The notes under the pieces are model-generated. The model searched no databases. It saw only the letters and a list, made by a program, of their open reading frames with translations, and had not been told where the DNA came from. The position numbers were made by a program, and so were the translations under genes. This document shows, piece by piece, positions 15,932-24,208 of a DNA stretch of 64,000 nt (within the stretch, counting starts at the first letter, position 1; each line of letters begins with the position of its first letter). Source of the stretch: JAEXNA01 sp041676625. GTDB lineage: Bacteria > Vulcanimicrobiota > Xenobia > Xenobiales > JADMJV01. The stretch lies in contig JBAYRN010000005.1 in NCBI GenBank assembly GCA_041676625.1, positions 27,327 to 91,326 on the forward strand. Direction: 5' to 3'.

Positions 15932-16089
15932 CTAAGGTCAAGAGTCAACCTCTTTCGAGCATTGCACCCATCGGAATCCACACATAGGTAGACGCACCGC
16001 GTCACGATAAAGCTCTGTTTCGTGATGTCATCAATCTTCTGCTAAATCTCCTAAAGGGAAAGACAACTCACCAGAGGAAAAAGATATTG

Positions 16090-16794
16090 ATGTCTTTGGA
16101 ACAACCGATAGAGTTGCCTGCCGGGCACCTGCTTCCTGACAGCGATGGAGAGCCGATGGATTCCGAATGGGTGTGTGAACAGACCCGTAATTATCTGGTC
16201 GATCCCTTGAAGGTCTACTTTGCCGAGCAGCAGATCGTAGCTTTTGTGGGTGGCAATTCGTTTGTCTACTACGTGGATCCGCAAACTTCTCGGGTCTGTA
16301 ATCTGGGCCCTGATTTCTACGCAGTGCGGGGTGGAGTGCAGGGGGGGCAGACCAAGTGGGTGTCCTATGAGGAAGGTGGCTTGCTGCCCACGACGGTGAT
16401 CGAGTTTCTGTCACCCAGCACCGAGGTTCGCGACCGCGGAAAGAAGTTCTGCATCTATCGCGATATCTTTAAGACAGAGGACTACTTCCTGGTCGATCCA
16501 GAGACTCTCTTTATCGAGGGTTTCACCTTGCGGCATGGTCACTACGTGGGCCTCACCCCCGAACCCGATGGCTGGTTTTTCGTTCGCTCGTTGGGTTTGC
16601 AACTCGGTATCGTCGACGGTTGGGTACGCTTGCGTACTCGGGACGGCCAACTGTTGATCACTGATCGTGAATGGGCAAACGAAGAGAAGCGTCGGGCTGA
16701 TGAAGAGAAGCGTCGGGCTGATGAAGAGAGCGAGAGAAGAGGGAAGCTTGAAGAGAAGCTACGTTCTCTGGGTATCGATCCCGACCAAGTTTAG
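16090..16794 (+). CDS. Uma2/DUF820-family putative nuclease
   Basis: About 234 residues from the ATG at 16090 (an in-frame TTG precedes it by one codon). It has the restriction-endonuclease-like Uma2 core: PDFYAVRGG, VIEFLSPSTEVRDRGKK with the acidic and Lys residues of a PD-(D/E)xK site, and YFLVDPE. The family is abundant in cyanobacteria and other bacteria; no firm role is known. The C-terminus is a charged coiled coil with two exact seven-residue repeats (EEKRRAD), then LEEKLRSLGIDPDQV, as common in this family. It is monocistronic. Confidence 0.85.
   Translation: MSLEQPIELPAGHLLPDSDGEPMDSEWVCEQTRNYLVDPLKVYFAEQQIVAFVGGNSFVYYVDPQTSRVCNLGPDFYAVRGGVQGGQTKWVSYEEGGLLPTTVIEFLSPSTEVRDRGKKFCIYRDIFKTEDYFLVDPETLFIEGFTLRHGHYVGLTPEPDGWFFVRSLGLQLGIVDGWVRLRTRDGQLLITDREWANEEKRRADEEKRRADEESERRGKLEEKLRSLGIDPDQV
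16681..16722 (+). repeat. 21-bp tandem repeat, two perfect copies
   Basis: GAAGAGAAGCGTCGGGCTGA plus T is repeated exactly at 16681-16701 and 16702-16722, with a partial third copy. It is in frame inside the Uma2 gene and encodes EEKRRAD heptads of a coiled coil, so copy-number change would lengthen the coil without breaking the frame. Confidence 0.9.
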
Positions 16795-16859
16795 CCGACA
16801 AGGAAGGTGACCCGCGATGGCAGGGTGGGCCGTGGCAGGGTCCCCCGCGTTGAATGTCT

Positions 16860-17138
16860 TCACTCGGAGGAGGAGTCGGCATACACGCTGCCATCCGGAC
16901 GCTTCCAAAAGACGTAGGAAGGTAACCAGCCGCCTCGCTGAATCGTGGGCGCAGAGCAGTCCACGCAGATGTGGAGGTCTCCCTGGCGGTTTTCCTCATA
17001 AGCCTCCAGGCTGAAATAGACTTCGTGGCCGTCGTAGGAGCGAGCGAAGCTCAGTACTTCCGCCGGCTGCCGGAGCCGTTCGTACTCCCAGCCTTCGATC
17101 TCGCGACCTACCTCATCGCAGATCTTGCGCAAATCCAC
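16860..17138 (-). CDS. small acidic protein of unknown function at the end of the thiol operon
   Basis: 92 residues from a GTG one base after the cysteine synthase stop, so almost certainly co-transcribed. The protein is soluble, with aromatic-rich strands (EVYFSLEAYEENRQG, GWLPSYVFWKRPDG) and two cysteines in HICVDCSAP that could coordinate metal or form a disulphide. I recognise no family. Its place at the end of an operon with a mercaptohistidine methyltransferase makes a role in thiol metabolism possible, but nothing in its sequence proves this. Confidence 0.6.
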   Translation of the reverse strand: MDLRKICDEVGREIEGWEYERLRQPAEVLSFARSYDGHEVYFSLEAYEENRQGDLHICVDCSAPTIQRGGWLPSYVFWKRPDGSVYADSSSE

Positions 17139-17139
17139 G

Positions 17140-18120
17140 CTAAAAACCCATCCACTCCTGGCTGAAGTAGCGATCCCAGGAATCGGCCAGCAGGGCCACG
17201 ATGGGGCCGCTCACCGCCCCTGAGCGGGCCAGCCGCAGGGCCGCGGCAACGGCTGTGCCGGAGGAGCCACCGACCAGCAGACCCTCTCGTCTTTGCAGCA
17301 ACAAGGCGGTTTCGAACGACTCCTCATCGGAGATGCTGATGGCCTGGTCGATCACGCTCCGGTCCATGATTTCGGGGGCTCGGCCGCTGCCGATCCCCTC
17401 CACCGCGTACTTCCCGTCGGGGCCGTACTCTCCCTTATTGATCCAGTCCGCCAGGCCCGACCCCACCGGGTCGCACAAGACGATCCGCACCGCCGGGTCC
17501 AGGGACTTGAGGTACCGCCCCACCCCGGAGATGGTGCCCCCGGTTCCTGCCCCCGCCACGAAGTCGCTCGGCACCCTGCCCAATTGTCGGTGGATCTCCG
17601 GACCGGTGTGCTGGAAGTGGGTTTCCACGTTGGCCTGATTGCCGAACTGATCGGCCAGAAACCAGCCGTTCTCTACAGCAAGATGAGCGGCCAGGGTGCG
17701 AAAGTTCAGAGGAGATTCAAGAGGTGCGTTCTCGGTCACGATCACCTCCGCGCCCAGTGCGCGCAAGGCCTGACGTTTGTCCACGCTCATCTTTTCAGGC
17801 AACACGCAGACCAGTTTGTAGCCTCGGGCGGCGGCCACCAAGGCCAGGCCCATGCCGGTGTTGCCCGCGGTGGCCTCCACGATGGTGGCTCCGGGGCGGA
17901 GTTTGCCGCTAGCCTCACCGTCCTGGACCAGGGCCAGAGCCAGTCGATCTTTCACGCTCCCCCCCGGGTTCAAGTGCTCGCACTTTCCGTAGATTGGAAC
18001 CGGTGTGTCCCACGAGTTCAACCGAACCAGGGGGGTCTCGCCGATGGTCTGTAGGATGCTGAAAGAGTCGACTTCGGAGATCAACGACGGATCCAAAGGC
18101 TGGCCTGGGAGACGCCCCAC
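17140..18120 (-). CDS. cysK: cysteine synthase / CBS-like PLP enzyme
   Basis: A fold-type II PLP enzyme. SILQTIGETPLVRL is followed by the cofactor Lys in GGSVKDRLA, the substrate loop EATAGNTGMG (usually T-S-G-N-T-G) and the phosphate-binding GTGGTISGVG. It makes cysteine from O-acetylserine and sulfide, or a related beta-replacement. The length (~314-326 aa) is normal for CysK. The frame is open from 18120, but a TTG at 18084 overlaps the methyltransferase stop (TTGA) and leaves the short N-terminus usual for the family; I consider it the likelier start. It sits between a mercaptohistidine methyltransferase and a small protein, fitting a supply of cysteine sulfur to thiol synthesis. Confidence 0.9.
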   Translation of the reverse strand: MGRLPGQPLDPSLISEVDSFSILQTIGETPLVRLNSWDTPVPIYGKCEHLNPGGSVKDRLALALVQDGEASGKLRPGATIVEATAGNTGMGLALVAAARGYKLVCVLPEKMSVDKRQALRALGAEVIVTENAPLESPLNFRTLAAHLAVENGWFLADQFGNQANVETHFQHTGPEIHRQLGRVPSDFVAGAGTGGTISGVGRYLKSLDPAVRIVLCDPVGSGLADWINKGEYGPDGKYAVEGIGSGRAPEIMDRSVIDQAISISDEESFETALLLQRREGLLVGGSSGTAVAAALRLARSGAVSGPIVALLADSWDRYFSQEWMGF

Positions 18121-18830
18121 TGAAACTTCCGGGAGTGCTCTCGGATCAGAAACGGCATATCGACCACTTCGTCGAGTTCAAAGCTGTCCGCCAGCGCCTT
18201 TTTTATACTATCCAGGCTGCGCACCGCTTCCCCTTTCCGCTCAAACCCACCGAGCCAGAAGCGGCGGGGGGTGTACTCGGTCATCCAGGTGTAAGGAGAG
18301 GTGATCAACAGCTGCCCACCCTTCTTCACCAACTCGGGGAAGCGAGCCAGCACGGCCTGGGGATACGGCACCCGGCACAAGAGGTTGCAGGCCATGACCA
18401 CTTCAAACTCCCCGAGGTCAGTCCTCAGGTTGGTGGCATCACCCACCTCAAACTGAACCCGTTCCGGGTGGAAGCGGTCCTCCAAGCGGTAGTGATGCTC
18501 GCAGAGCAGGTCCCCTTCATCGGCAGAGCTGAACCGGACTTCTCGCTCCCGCACAAGTTGCCGGGCTTGCTCGATGAAACTCTTAGAGTAATCGATCCCG
18601 ATCACTTCCGAATGATCAACCGAAAGCTCGAAGCAGGCCCGGCCCACCGCGCAACCCAACTCCAGGGCCCGGCCGGACTTCGGCGGCCGCAGCCGCTCAC
18701 TCACGCAGCGCCGGGGAAACTCCAAGGCCTCGCGGGGTCCGAACGACCACGGAAAGATCTGCTCGGGGGTGCCGTAGTGGAGGAGCAAGTACTCCTCCAG
18801 CAGCTTGTCAGTTTCGTACAGGTTTCCCAT
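18081..18830 (-). CDS. putative 4-mercaptohistidine N1-methyltransferase (OvoA C-terminal type)
   Basis: A 249-residue Rossmann methyltransferase. Features typical of the OvoA C-terminal family are the N-terminal YETDKLLEEYLLLHYG, the SAM-binding motif ALELGCAVGRACFEL and ITSPYTWMTEYTP followed by RRFWLGGF. In ovothiol A synthesis this domain methylates the imidazole N1 of 4-mercaptohistidine. In characterised enzymes it is fused to the sulfoxide-synthase OvoA; here it stands alone, and no OvoA core is in the window. It overlaps the peptidase gene before it by 23 bp and the cysteine synthase after it, so translation is coupled. Function is inferred from family and context. Confidence 0.82.
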   Translation of the reverse strand: MGNLYETDKLLEEYLLLHYGTPEQIFPWSFGPREALEFPRRCVSERLRPPKSGRALELGCAVGRACFELSVDHSEVIGIDYSKSFIEQARQLVREREVRFSSADEGDLLCEHHYRLEDRFHPERVQFEVGDATNLRTDLGEFEVVMACNLLCRVPYPQAVLARFPELVKKGGQLLITSPYTWMTEYTPRRFWLGGFERKGEAVRSLDSIKKALADSFELDEVVDMPFLIREHSRKFQWGVSQASLWIRR

Positions 18831-19953
18831 AGACGACTTCCTTCAGATAATCGCCCGCCTGGTAGGAATGAAACAGGATGTGGACCTTTCCGTCTTTGTA
18901 GAGCCTGACCGTGGGGGCGTCGATCTCCGGGGTCTTGTGGGGGGAGAAGAGGATGTCGTCGTGGGTGGCGTTGCTCTTTTCCTTGAACTTGTCGGTGGTG
19001 ATGTCTCCGCCCAGGTGGTCGTTTCGCCCGGTAGCCACGTGGAAGGTACCGAAAGCCTTTTCGTCTTGAATGTCGTGATTGGCGATGGGGTAGAGTTCGG
19101 TGCCGAAACCCAGTTCGCCCAGAAACCCGGTGGCTTCGTCGGACTTTATCCTCTGGTCGAAGGCCTTCACGGTTTCCGGATTGCCTTCGACAAACTGAGC
19201 TTCCACCACCCGAGCACCCTTCACGGTCAGGAGCGTGATGCTCCCGTCCTCGAGCTTCATGGGGAAGTGGCCCTCGCCGTTGGTGGGCACGTAATACACC
19301 TCACCGGCGGGTAGATTGGCGATGTCCGGGGCGGTGCGGCAGAGGCCGTGGCTCTTTTGAGCGTCCTGGCCGTTGAGTTCGATGCGCAGTTGGTAAAGCT
19401 CGCCCTTGATCTTGAAGTCGATCTCGATGGCGTCGGCGTTGGACATGCCCTGGCGCAGTCGCTCGGCTCGCTTGGAAACTTCGTTGTAGTCCACCGAGAG
19501 GCCGGAATTGAGAATGATCTCGTTCAGGCCGTGCATGGTGGCACCACGAAAGTTATGAACCTTGGCGCTGGCGGTGAGCGGCGCGGTGGCCGAATGGGTG
19601 CTAATGCAGAGCAAGATGTCGTAGTGGGGGTAGATGTCCTTCTCGAACGACAAGACCCGCCCGTCGGGTGCATAGGCTTCGTCTTCCAGGTCCAGGTTGC
19701 TGCCCTGGGTCATCCGGTAGCAGTAGAGTTCGCCACCGACCAGGCCCAGGCGCTCCATCACCCCGTCTTGAAGACCCTGATAAAAATGTTTGTATCCCAT
19801 CTTTTGAATGCTGTGCCCGTCCTGGTTTAGAAAGGCTAGATCGCGAACCCCGGTGGGGTCCTCGAGATCGATCAACACGGCGATCTTTTCACCCTGGGAC
19901 GGCTTAAAGACAGTTTCCAGTAATCGGTACAAATCAAATGGAGGAAAATTCAT
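18808..19953 (-). CDS. M29-type aminopeptidase-like metalloenzyme
   Basis: A 381-residue protein resembling family M29 thermophilic aminopeptidases. It has DIANLPAGEVYYVPTNGEGH, ELGFGTELYPIANHD, DEKAFGTFHVATGRNDHLGG and the late ligand pair ATHDDILF. These match the metal-binding region of that family, though the canonical His-x-Asp near the C-terminus is altered to His-Asp-Asp. The predicted role is removal of N-terminal amino acids or hydrolysis of a small amide. Inside this operon it could act on a thiol-histidine peptide or conjugate, but that is inference. It lies 63 bp after the PLP lyase-like gene and overlaps the methyltransferase gene. Confidence 0.72.
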   Translation of the reverse strand: MNFPPFDLYRLLETVFKPSQGEKIAVLIDLEDPTGVRDLAFLNQDGHSIQKMGYKHFYQGLQDGVMERLGLVGGELYCYRMTQGSNLDLEDEAYAPDGRVLSFEKDIYPHYDILLCISTHSATAPLTASAKVHNFRGATMHGLNEIILNSGLSVDYNEVSKRAERLRQGMSNADAIEIDFKIKGELYQLRIELNGQDAQKSHGLCRTAPDIANLPAGEVYYVPTNGEGHFPMKLEDGSITLLTVKGARVVEAQFVEGNPETVKAFDQRIKSDEATGFLGELGFGTELYPIANHDIQDEKAFGTFHVATGRNDHLGGDITTDKFKEKSNATHDDILFSPHKTPEIDAPTVRLYKDGKVHILFHSYQAGDYLKEVVYGKPVRN

Positions 19954-20016
19954 GGTTCATCACATCTTTCTGGGATATCCCACAAATCCATACCCGGCTG
20001 TTCCGCTGCCAAAACG

Positions 20017-21195
20017 TTAGCGCGCCATCCCGGCCACTTGACTCACCAGGGCTTCCACCTCTTCCTCCAGGTTGTAATAATGAATCGAGGCTCGTACGAC
20101 TTCCGACAGGCCTCGCGCTTCCATATCCATTCGGGCCGATCGAACCGTGCTGGTCCACACGTTGATGCCGGCTTGCCTCAGTTGCGCCTTGACCTCCTGG
20201 GGATCCCGACCCTCCACGGTGAAGGTGACGATGCCGCTGCGGAGTGCACCGGGGTCGCGCACCTTCACTCCGGACAATTGGGAAAGGGAGTCCCTGGCGG
20301 TCTCGGCCAGTCGGTGGATCCGTTGCCACCCTGCCTCCAGACCCACTTCCAGGGCATACTCGGCGGCCGCCCCGAGCCCCAATTTCCCTGCAGTGAAAAT
20401 CTCATAAGTCTCAAACCGCCTGGCGTCTTCCCGCAACTTGTACTGGTCGGAAGAGGTCCAGGTGGCAGCGTGGAGGTCGAGCATAGGGGGTTCGAAGTAA
20501 GACAGATGCTTCTCTTTCAAATACAGAAACCCGACCCCGCGCGGTCCGCGCAGGTACTTGCGACTGGTGCTGGTGAGAGCGTCACAGCCCAGTTCGGCAA
20601 CGTCCAACGGGATCTGTCCCACCGACTGGCAGGCGTCCAGAAGAAAGAACGCTCCGTGCTCTTGGGCCACCCGGCCGATCTCTGCAGCCGGTTGAATCAG
20701 CCCTGAGTTGGTCGGCATATGGTTGATGGCCACGAGTTTGACCCGCTCATCCAAAATCCGGGCTAGAGATTCACAGCAGAGAGTACCGTCCGGCTGGTCA
20801 TCAACCACCACGATCTCAGCTCCGGTCTGCCGGCATCGCTGCAAGAACGCGATGTAGTTGCTGGCGTATTCTGCGCGACAGGTTACTATCCGATCCCCGG
20901 AACGGAGTTTGAGCCCATAGAAAATCATATCCCAGGCCCGGGTGGCGTTTTGAGTCACCGCGATCTCTTGAGGGGCAGCCCCTATCAATCGAGCCAGCGA
21001 GGAGTAGACCGAGTCCATCTCTTCGGCCCTCTGCTCCTCAGCCTCATAGCCCCCAATTTCCTGCTCCAGGGCCAGATAGTCGAGCACCGTCTGTTGCACG
21101 GGAAAAGGAACCAGCGAAGCTCCGGCGTTATTCAGATGGATCCGGCCTTGGCAGCCAGGTGTATGCTCTCTGAGCAGTGGTAGATCTAGACTCAA
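20017..21195 (-). CDS. class-V aminotransferase-fold PLP enzyme, EgtE/OvoB-like C-S lyase candidate
   Basis: A 392-residue fold-type I PLP enzyme. It has HLNNAGASLVPFPVQQTVLD, TQNATRAWDMIFYGL, HMPTNSGLIQP, LLDACQSVGQIPLDV and the cofactor Lys in STSRKYLRGPRGVGFLY. The family includes cysteine desulfurases, isopenicillin N epimerases and the hercynylcysteine sulfoxide lyase EgtE. As first gene of an operon with a mercaptohistidine methyltransferase and a cysteine synthase, it is a good candidate for a C-S lyase of an ovothiol- or ergothioneine-like pathway (OvoB role). An amino-acid racemase or desulfurase role is not excluded. The start is well placed: homologous residues begin within ~15 residues. 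Confidence 0.8.
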   Translation of the reverse strand: MSLDLPLLREHTPGCQGRIHLNNAGASLVPFPVQQTVLDYLALEQEIGGYEAEEQRAEEMDSVYSSLARLIGAAPQEIAVTQNATRAWDMIFYGLKLRSGDRIVTCRAEYASNYIAFLQRCRQTGAEIVVVDDQPDGTLCCESLARILDERVKLVAINHMPTNSGLIQPAAEIGRVAQEHGAFFLLDACQSVGQIPLDVAELGCDALTSTSRKYLRGPRGVGFLYLKEKHLSYFEPPMLDLHAATWTSSDQYKLREDARRFETYEIFTAGKLGLGAAAEYALEVGLEAGWQRIHRLAETARDSLSQLSGVKVRDPGALRSGIVTFTVEGRDPQEVKAQLRQAGINVWTSTVRSARMDMEARGLSEVVRASIHYYNLEEEVEALVSQVAGMAR

Positions 21196-21285
21196 AGTTC
21201 AGTTTCCCCTTCTCATGAGTTGTAATCACGTTGAAATTCGGTGTTTACCGAGGAACATAGGCGAATTAGTCAAAAAGATAGAGTT

Positions 21286-22965
21286 ATGACTCCCTCGCCG
21301 GATATCGATCCGAAAGAGCTGACTCTGCCTGACGACATAGAACTCGACAGCGGTCCAGTTATCGATACCTCCGACGAATTCCCGCTGCCGGATTTCGGGG
21401 AAGAATCCGATCCCAGGGTCCTGTTTCCGTTGGAAGGGGAGCCCACCGAAGAAGATCTCCCCTCACAGAACGGTACGGCACTTAAGGCAAGCTCCAACGA
21501 AGCTCTCCTTCCTCCGCTCGATTTCAGCACCGAACCGGTAGAACTGGAGTTCCGGTTGCCGAGTCTCGACGACGTTGGGAATCGCGAGTGGAGAGATGAA
21601 GGCCGACCTCTGTCCGAGCTGAGCTTCCCCTCTTCCGAGCTCGAATATTCAGAAGACGATGACTATTTCGAGCCCCGCCTGGAATTGGCCCGCAAGTCGG
21701 GCAGCGGTTCGGAACCGCTGTCTCCCTTACCCCCTTTGCCGGGTCGCCAGGAACCGGAAACGGAAACGGTACCAGTACCAGAGCAACCGCAATCCAGACC
21801 GGTCTTCGACCCCCCCGGAGCCCCCCGACCCCCCAGCCCTCCCGTGAAGCCTGCGCCGGAGCCGGTCGTTCAGGTATCGGCCGAGCCGGAGCCTGTTCCG
21901 GAGATCGGCCCAGAGGAGGAGGGGCCGGAGATTTCGGCAGCGCTCGAGCACCGGCGGTCACCGGCATCCAGCTACGTGCGCAAAGTCAAGGTCAAGCGCG
22001 GGTCCGAAAAGAAACCGATGGTACGGCCGTGGGTACCGGTGGCCGGTCTGGTGCTCCTGGGAGTGGGGTACCTCGCCAGCAAGCCTTTCCTCGCGGATCT
22101 TGAAGGCGAAACGATTCCTACTCCGGTTATGATCGTCGCCTCGGAGCCCAAAGGCGAGGTTTTCCGCGGGGAGCAATCCCTTGGGCAGACCCCCATTGCC
22201 CTGACCCAGGCTGAGATCGCCTCCGGAATGGAAGTGCGGCGAGAGGGCTTTGAGACTCTGCTGGTTCCTGCTTTGGGGGAGAGCGACGAGGGCAAGCCAC
22301 CCAAAAAGTTCTTGTTGGAACTGGTCCCGTCTCCCATTCGGCTCTCCTGGAGTGGGATACCTCAGGGTACTACTGTCTGGTGGAACGGCGTCAAGAAGAC
22401 TCCCCAGGAATTGGGGGAGGTGCAACCCGGGACCTATACGGTCAAGGCAAAGCCCTCGGAGCGTCCCGCGGTATCGGTGGAGTTTTCTCTGGAGCCGGCT
22501 ATGAAGGAGTCTTTCCCGGTGGGGCAGGTCTTGCAGACGGAGTTTGCCAAGCAACCCACCATGTCGGTGGGCTTCAAGTTACCCGAGAAGACGGCTGCCA
22601 AGGGCCTCGGGGTTAGCGTGAAGAGCCTCGATGAGCAGAACCCTTTCACTAGTTCGATCAAAGTTTCCGGCGATGCCAAGGCCAATCTGGTGCTTCCTGA
22701 GTCGGGCAAGTACAAAATAACCTTCGCCGGCAACGACACCTTCAAGGCAGCCTCCCAAACAGTGGAACTCGGTAGCGGTACCAATAAGGAAGTCACCCTG
22801 GCCCTGGCCAAGCACCCTCCGAAGGTGGTGGCACCGGTGGTCAGCGGCGGCGGTAGCTCGGGCGGTGGTGGTGGATACTACCCGCCACCGGTCTACTACC
22901 CACCCCCTGTTTACAACCCGGGCGGTGGGGGAGGCGGTGGCCGGATCGCCCCGCCGTCGTTCTAA
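21286..22965 (+). CDS. bitopic membrane protein with acidic N-terminus, PEGA-like domain and Gly/Pro-rich tail
   Basis: About 559 residues from the ATG at 21286 (the frame is open to a GTG at 21241). The first ~230 residues are acidic and Pro-rich, probably disordered. A basic patch (KVKVKRGSEKKP) precedes one transmembrane helix (WVPVAGLVLLGVGYLAS, near residue 255). A PEGA-like beta domain follows (IVASEPKGEVFRGEQSLGQT), then two more beta-sandwich-like segments. The tail is GGGSSGGGGGYYPPPVYYPP and ends Gly-rich. Topology by the positive-inside rule puts the disordered part in the cytosol and the PEGA region outside. Function unknown; PEGA proteins often bind surface polymers. It converges on the SEC-C gene with a 4-bp overlap. 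Confidence 0.7.
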   Translation: MTPSPDIDPKELTLPDDIELDSGPVIDTSDEFPLPDFGEESDPRVLFPLEGEPTEEDLPSQNGTALKASSNEALLPPLDFSTEPVELEFRLPSLDDVGNREWRDEGRPLSELSFPSSELEYSEDDDYFEPRLELARKSGSGSEPLSPLPPLPGRQEPETETVPVPEQPQSRPVFDPPGAPRPPSPPVKPAPEPVVQVSAEPEPVPEIGPEEEGPEISAALEHRRSPASSYVRKVKVKRGSEKKPMVRPWVPVAGLVLLGVGYLASKPFLADLEGETIPTPVMIVASEPKGEVFRGEQSLGQTPIALTQAEIASGMEVRREGFETLLVPALGESDEGKPPKKFLLELVPSPIRLSWSGIPQGTTVWWNGVKKTPQELGEVQPGTYTVKAKPSERPAVSVEFSLEPAMKESFPVGQVLQTEFAKQPTMSVGFKLPEKTAAKGLGVSVKSLDEQNPFTSSIKVSGDAKANLVLPESGKYKITFAGNDTFKAASQTVELGSGTNKEVTLALAKHPPKVVAPVVSGGGSSGGGGGYYPPPVYYPPPVYNPGGGGGGGRIAPPSF

Positions 22966-23420
22966 ACACCGCAGCAGCGCTTGTATTTTCGTCCACTCCC
23001 GCAGGGGCAAGCTTGATTGCGCCCGGTCTTACCGATTCCCGGGGCCGGTAGGTCCTGGATGTCGCCGTCCTGGTAGCGCCACTCTCCGTCCACCTTCACA
23101 AATCGTGAGGTCTCCTCGTGCAGGCGACGGGTCTCGGCTCGGTAGCACGCCACGAACTCCACCACGCCGGTTTCGTCATCGACGGTGCCTTGCTGAGTGG
23201 AAACGATCTCCAGTGACTCCCATTCCGGTACTCGCCGCTCCCTGACCTCAGGAGGTAACGGTTCGAGCTGGGTGGCCGCGATGAAGTCAAAGTTTCCCAG
23301 ACCGAAGGCCACAAATCTCGCCCGCACCAACTCTTCGCAGGTTTGGGGAGTGGCCGAGCCATCCAGAAAGCGGCCGCAGCAATCTCTAAACTCCAGTTTG
23401 TTTCCGCACTCACAAGTCAC
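22962..23420 (-). CDS. YchJ-like SEC-C motif protein
   Basis: A 152-residue protein with two zinc motifs: an N-terminal CECG...CCG (residues 3-15) and a C-terminal SEC-C motif (CPCGSGRKYKRCCG, at the extreme end). Between them lies a compact NTF2-like domain (WRYQDGDI). This is the layout of the UPF0225/YchJ family. The SEC-C motif resembles the SecA zinc tail. Cellular role unsettled; probably a small zinc protein of the cytosol. It is monocistronic and divergent from the PilZ protein gene. Confidence 0.88.
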   Translation of the reverse strand: MTCECGNKLEFRDCCGRFLDGSATPQTCEELVRARFVAFGLGNFDFIAATQLEPLPPEVRERRVPEWESLEIVSTQQGTVDDETGVVEFVACYRAETRRLHEETSRFVKVDGEWRYQDGDIQDLPAPGIGKTGRNQACPCGSGRKYKRCCGV

Positions 23421-23497
23421 TTTACCGAGAGTTTGGAGCGTCGGGACGATTCTCCTACTGAGAATTTTCGTGGAATAAAAATCAAGTTGAGAGATAG

Positions 23498-23529
23498 ATC
23501 ACATAACTGTTACAACTGTGTGATACAAT
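23498..23529 (+). promoter_or_regulatory. extended -10 promoter overlapped by an imperfect 27-bp palindrome
   Basis: Upstream of the PilZ gene, TGATACAAT (23521-23529) fits an extended -10 element (TG-n-TAnAAT), about 31 bp before the ATG. It overlaps a palindrome with arms ATCACATAACTGT (23498-23510) and ACAACTGTGTGAT (23512-23524), matching at 10 of 13 positions around a single T. Such a site over the -10 suggests repression. The ribosome-binding site AAAGGGG follows. Confidence 0.5.
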
Positions 23530-23560
23530 AGGCACATAACACATTGAAAGGGGTTTCAAA

Positions 23561-24136
23561 ATGTTCGCTTTTCTAAAGAATCTCTTCAAGAAAAAAGACG
23601 AAATACCAAGAGTTCAAGTCACCGGATTCCGGGACGGGCTCCTCAGTTTTCGTTCCGACATGGCCCTGAATCTGCAAGAGCAGTTCGTAGAGGCCCCCAC
23701 TCCGGTGGGACCCATTAAGACCAAACTCGACATCCAGTCTTACGACCCCAGCAACAAAGAGTATCTCGCTAAAGTTTCCGAGGATGATAAAACCCTGGAG
23801 TCGCTGGATATCGATCTTTCCAAGATGGCCCGCGTGCAGAAGGTGCTGAGGGTCTCCTCACGTGAACTTCCCGCCTACATGGGCTTGACCGAAGAGATCG
23901 CTCTTTCCGGCATCCGCCTCTCCACTTCAGAGCCCCTCGAGTTGGGACAACTCCTGGAACTCACTATTGAATTTGACTGCCACAAGATCGGTACTCGTAA
24001 GGTGAAAGCTCGAGTCGAGTGGAGCGCTCACAAAGGAGACGGCACCTGCCACTCCGGTTTGAGATTCCACGACCTGGACAGCGTGACGTTCCGCAAATTG
24101 GCGCAGTACATTCAGTCCCGTCGCGCCTTCGACTAG
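23561..24136 (+). CDS. PilZ-domain protein with extra N-terminal domain
   Basis: A 191-residue protein. A basic N-terminus (LFKKKDEIPRV) leads into a YcgR-N-like beta region, and the C-terminal ~95 residues form a PilZ domain. The Arg motif is reduced (LRVSSRELPAYMG) and the second motif is EIALSGIRLSTS (D/N-x-S-x-x-G replaced by ALSG with a preceding Glu-Ile). A typical end follows: VEWSAHKGDGTCHSGLRFHD. Loss of the usual D/N and one Arg leaves c-di-GMP binding uncertain. Monocistronic, with its own promoter and a strong terminator. Confidence 0.75.
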   Translation: MFAFLKNLFKKKDEIPRVQVTGFRDGLLSFRSDMALNLQEQFVEAPTPVGPIKTKLDIQSYDPSNKEYLAKVSEDDKTLESLDIDLSKMARVQKVLRVSSRELPAYMGLTEEIALSGIRLSTSEPLELGQLLELTIEFDCHKIGTRKVKARVEWSAHKGDGTCHSGLRFHDLDSVTFRKLAQYIQSRRAFD

Positions 24137-24165
24137 ACCCTTAGCGAACCCGAAACCCATAGAAA

Positions 24166-24208
24166 CCAATAGAAAAAGCCCGCCGAACCGGTGGGCTTTT
24201 TCTATTGG
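24166..24208 (+). terminator. strong rho-independent terminator
   Basis: A 19-bp stem (24166-24184 pairing with 24190-24208, one G-T wobble) with loop GAACC. The outer stem CCAATAGAAAAAGCCC pairs with GGGCTTTTTCTATTGG, giving the T-run inside the 3' arm on the plus strand and, symmetrically, on the minus strand. It ends the PilZ transcript and can also stop minus-strand transcription coming from bpt. Confidence 0.92.
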
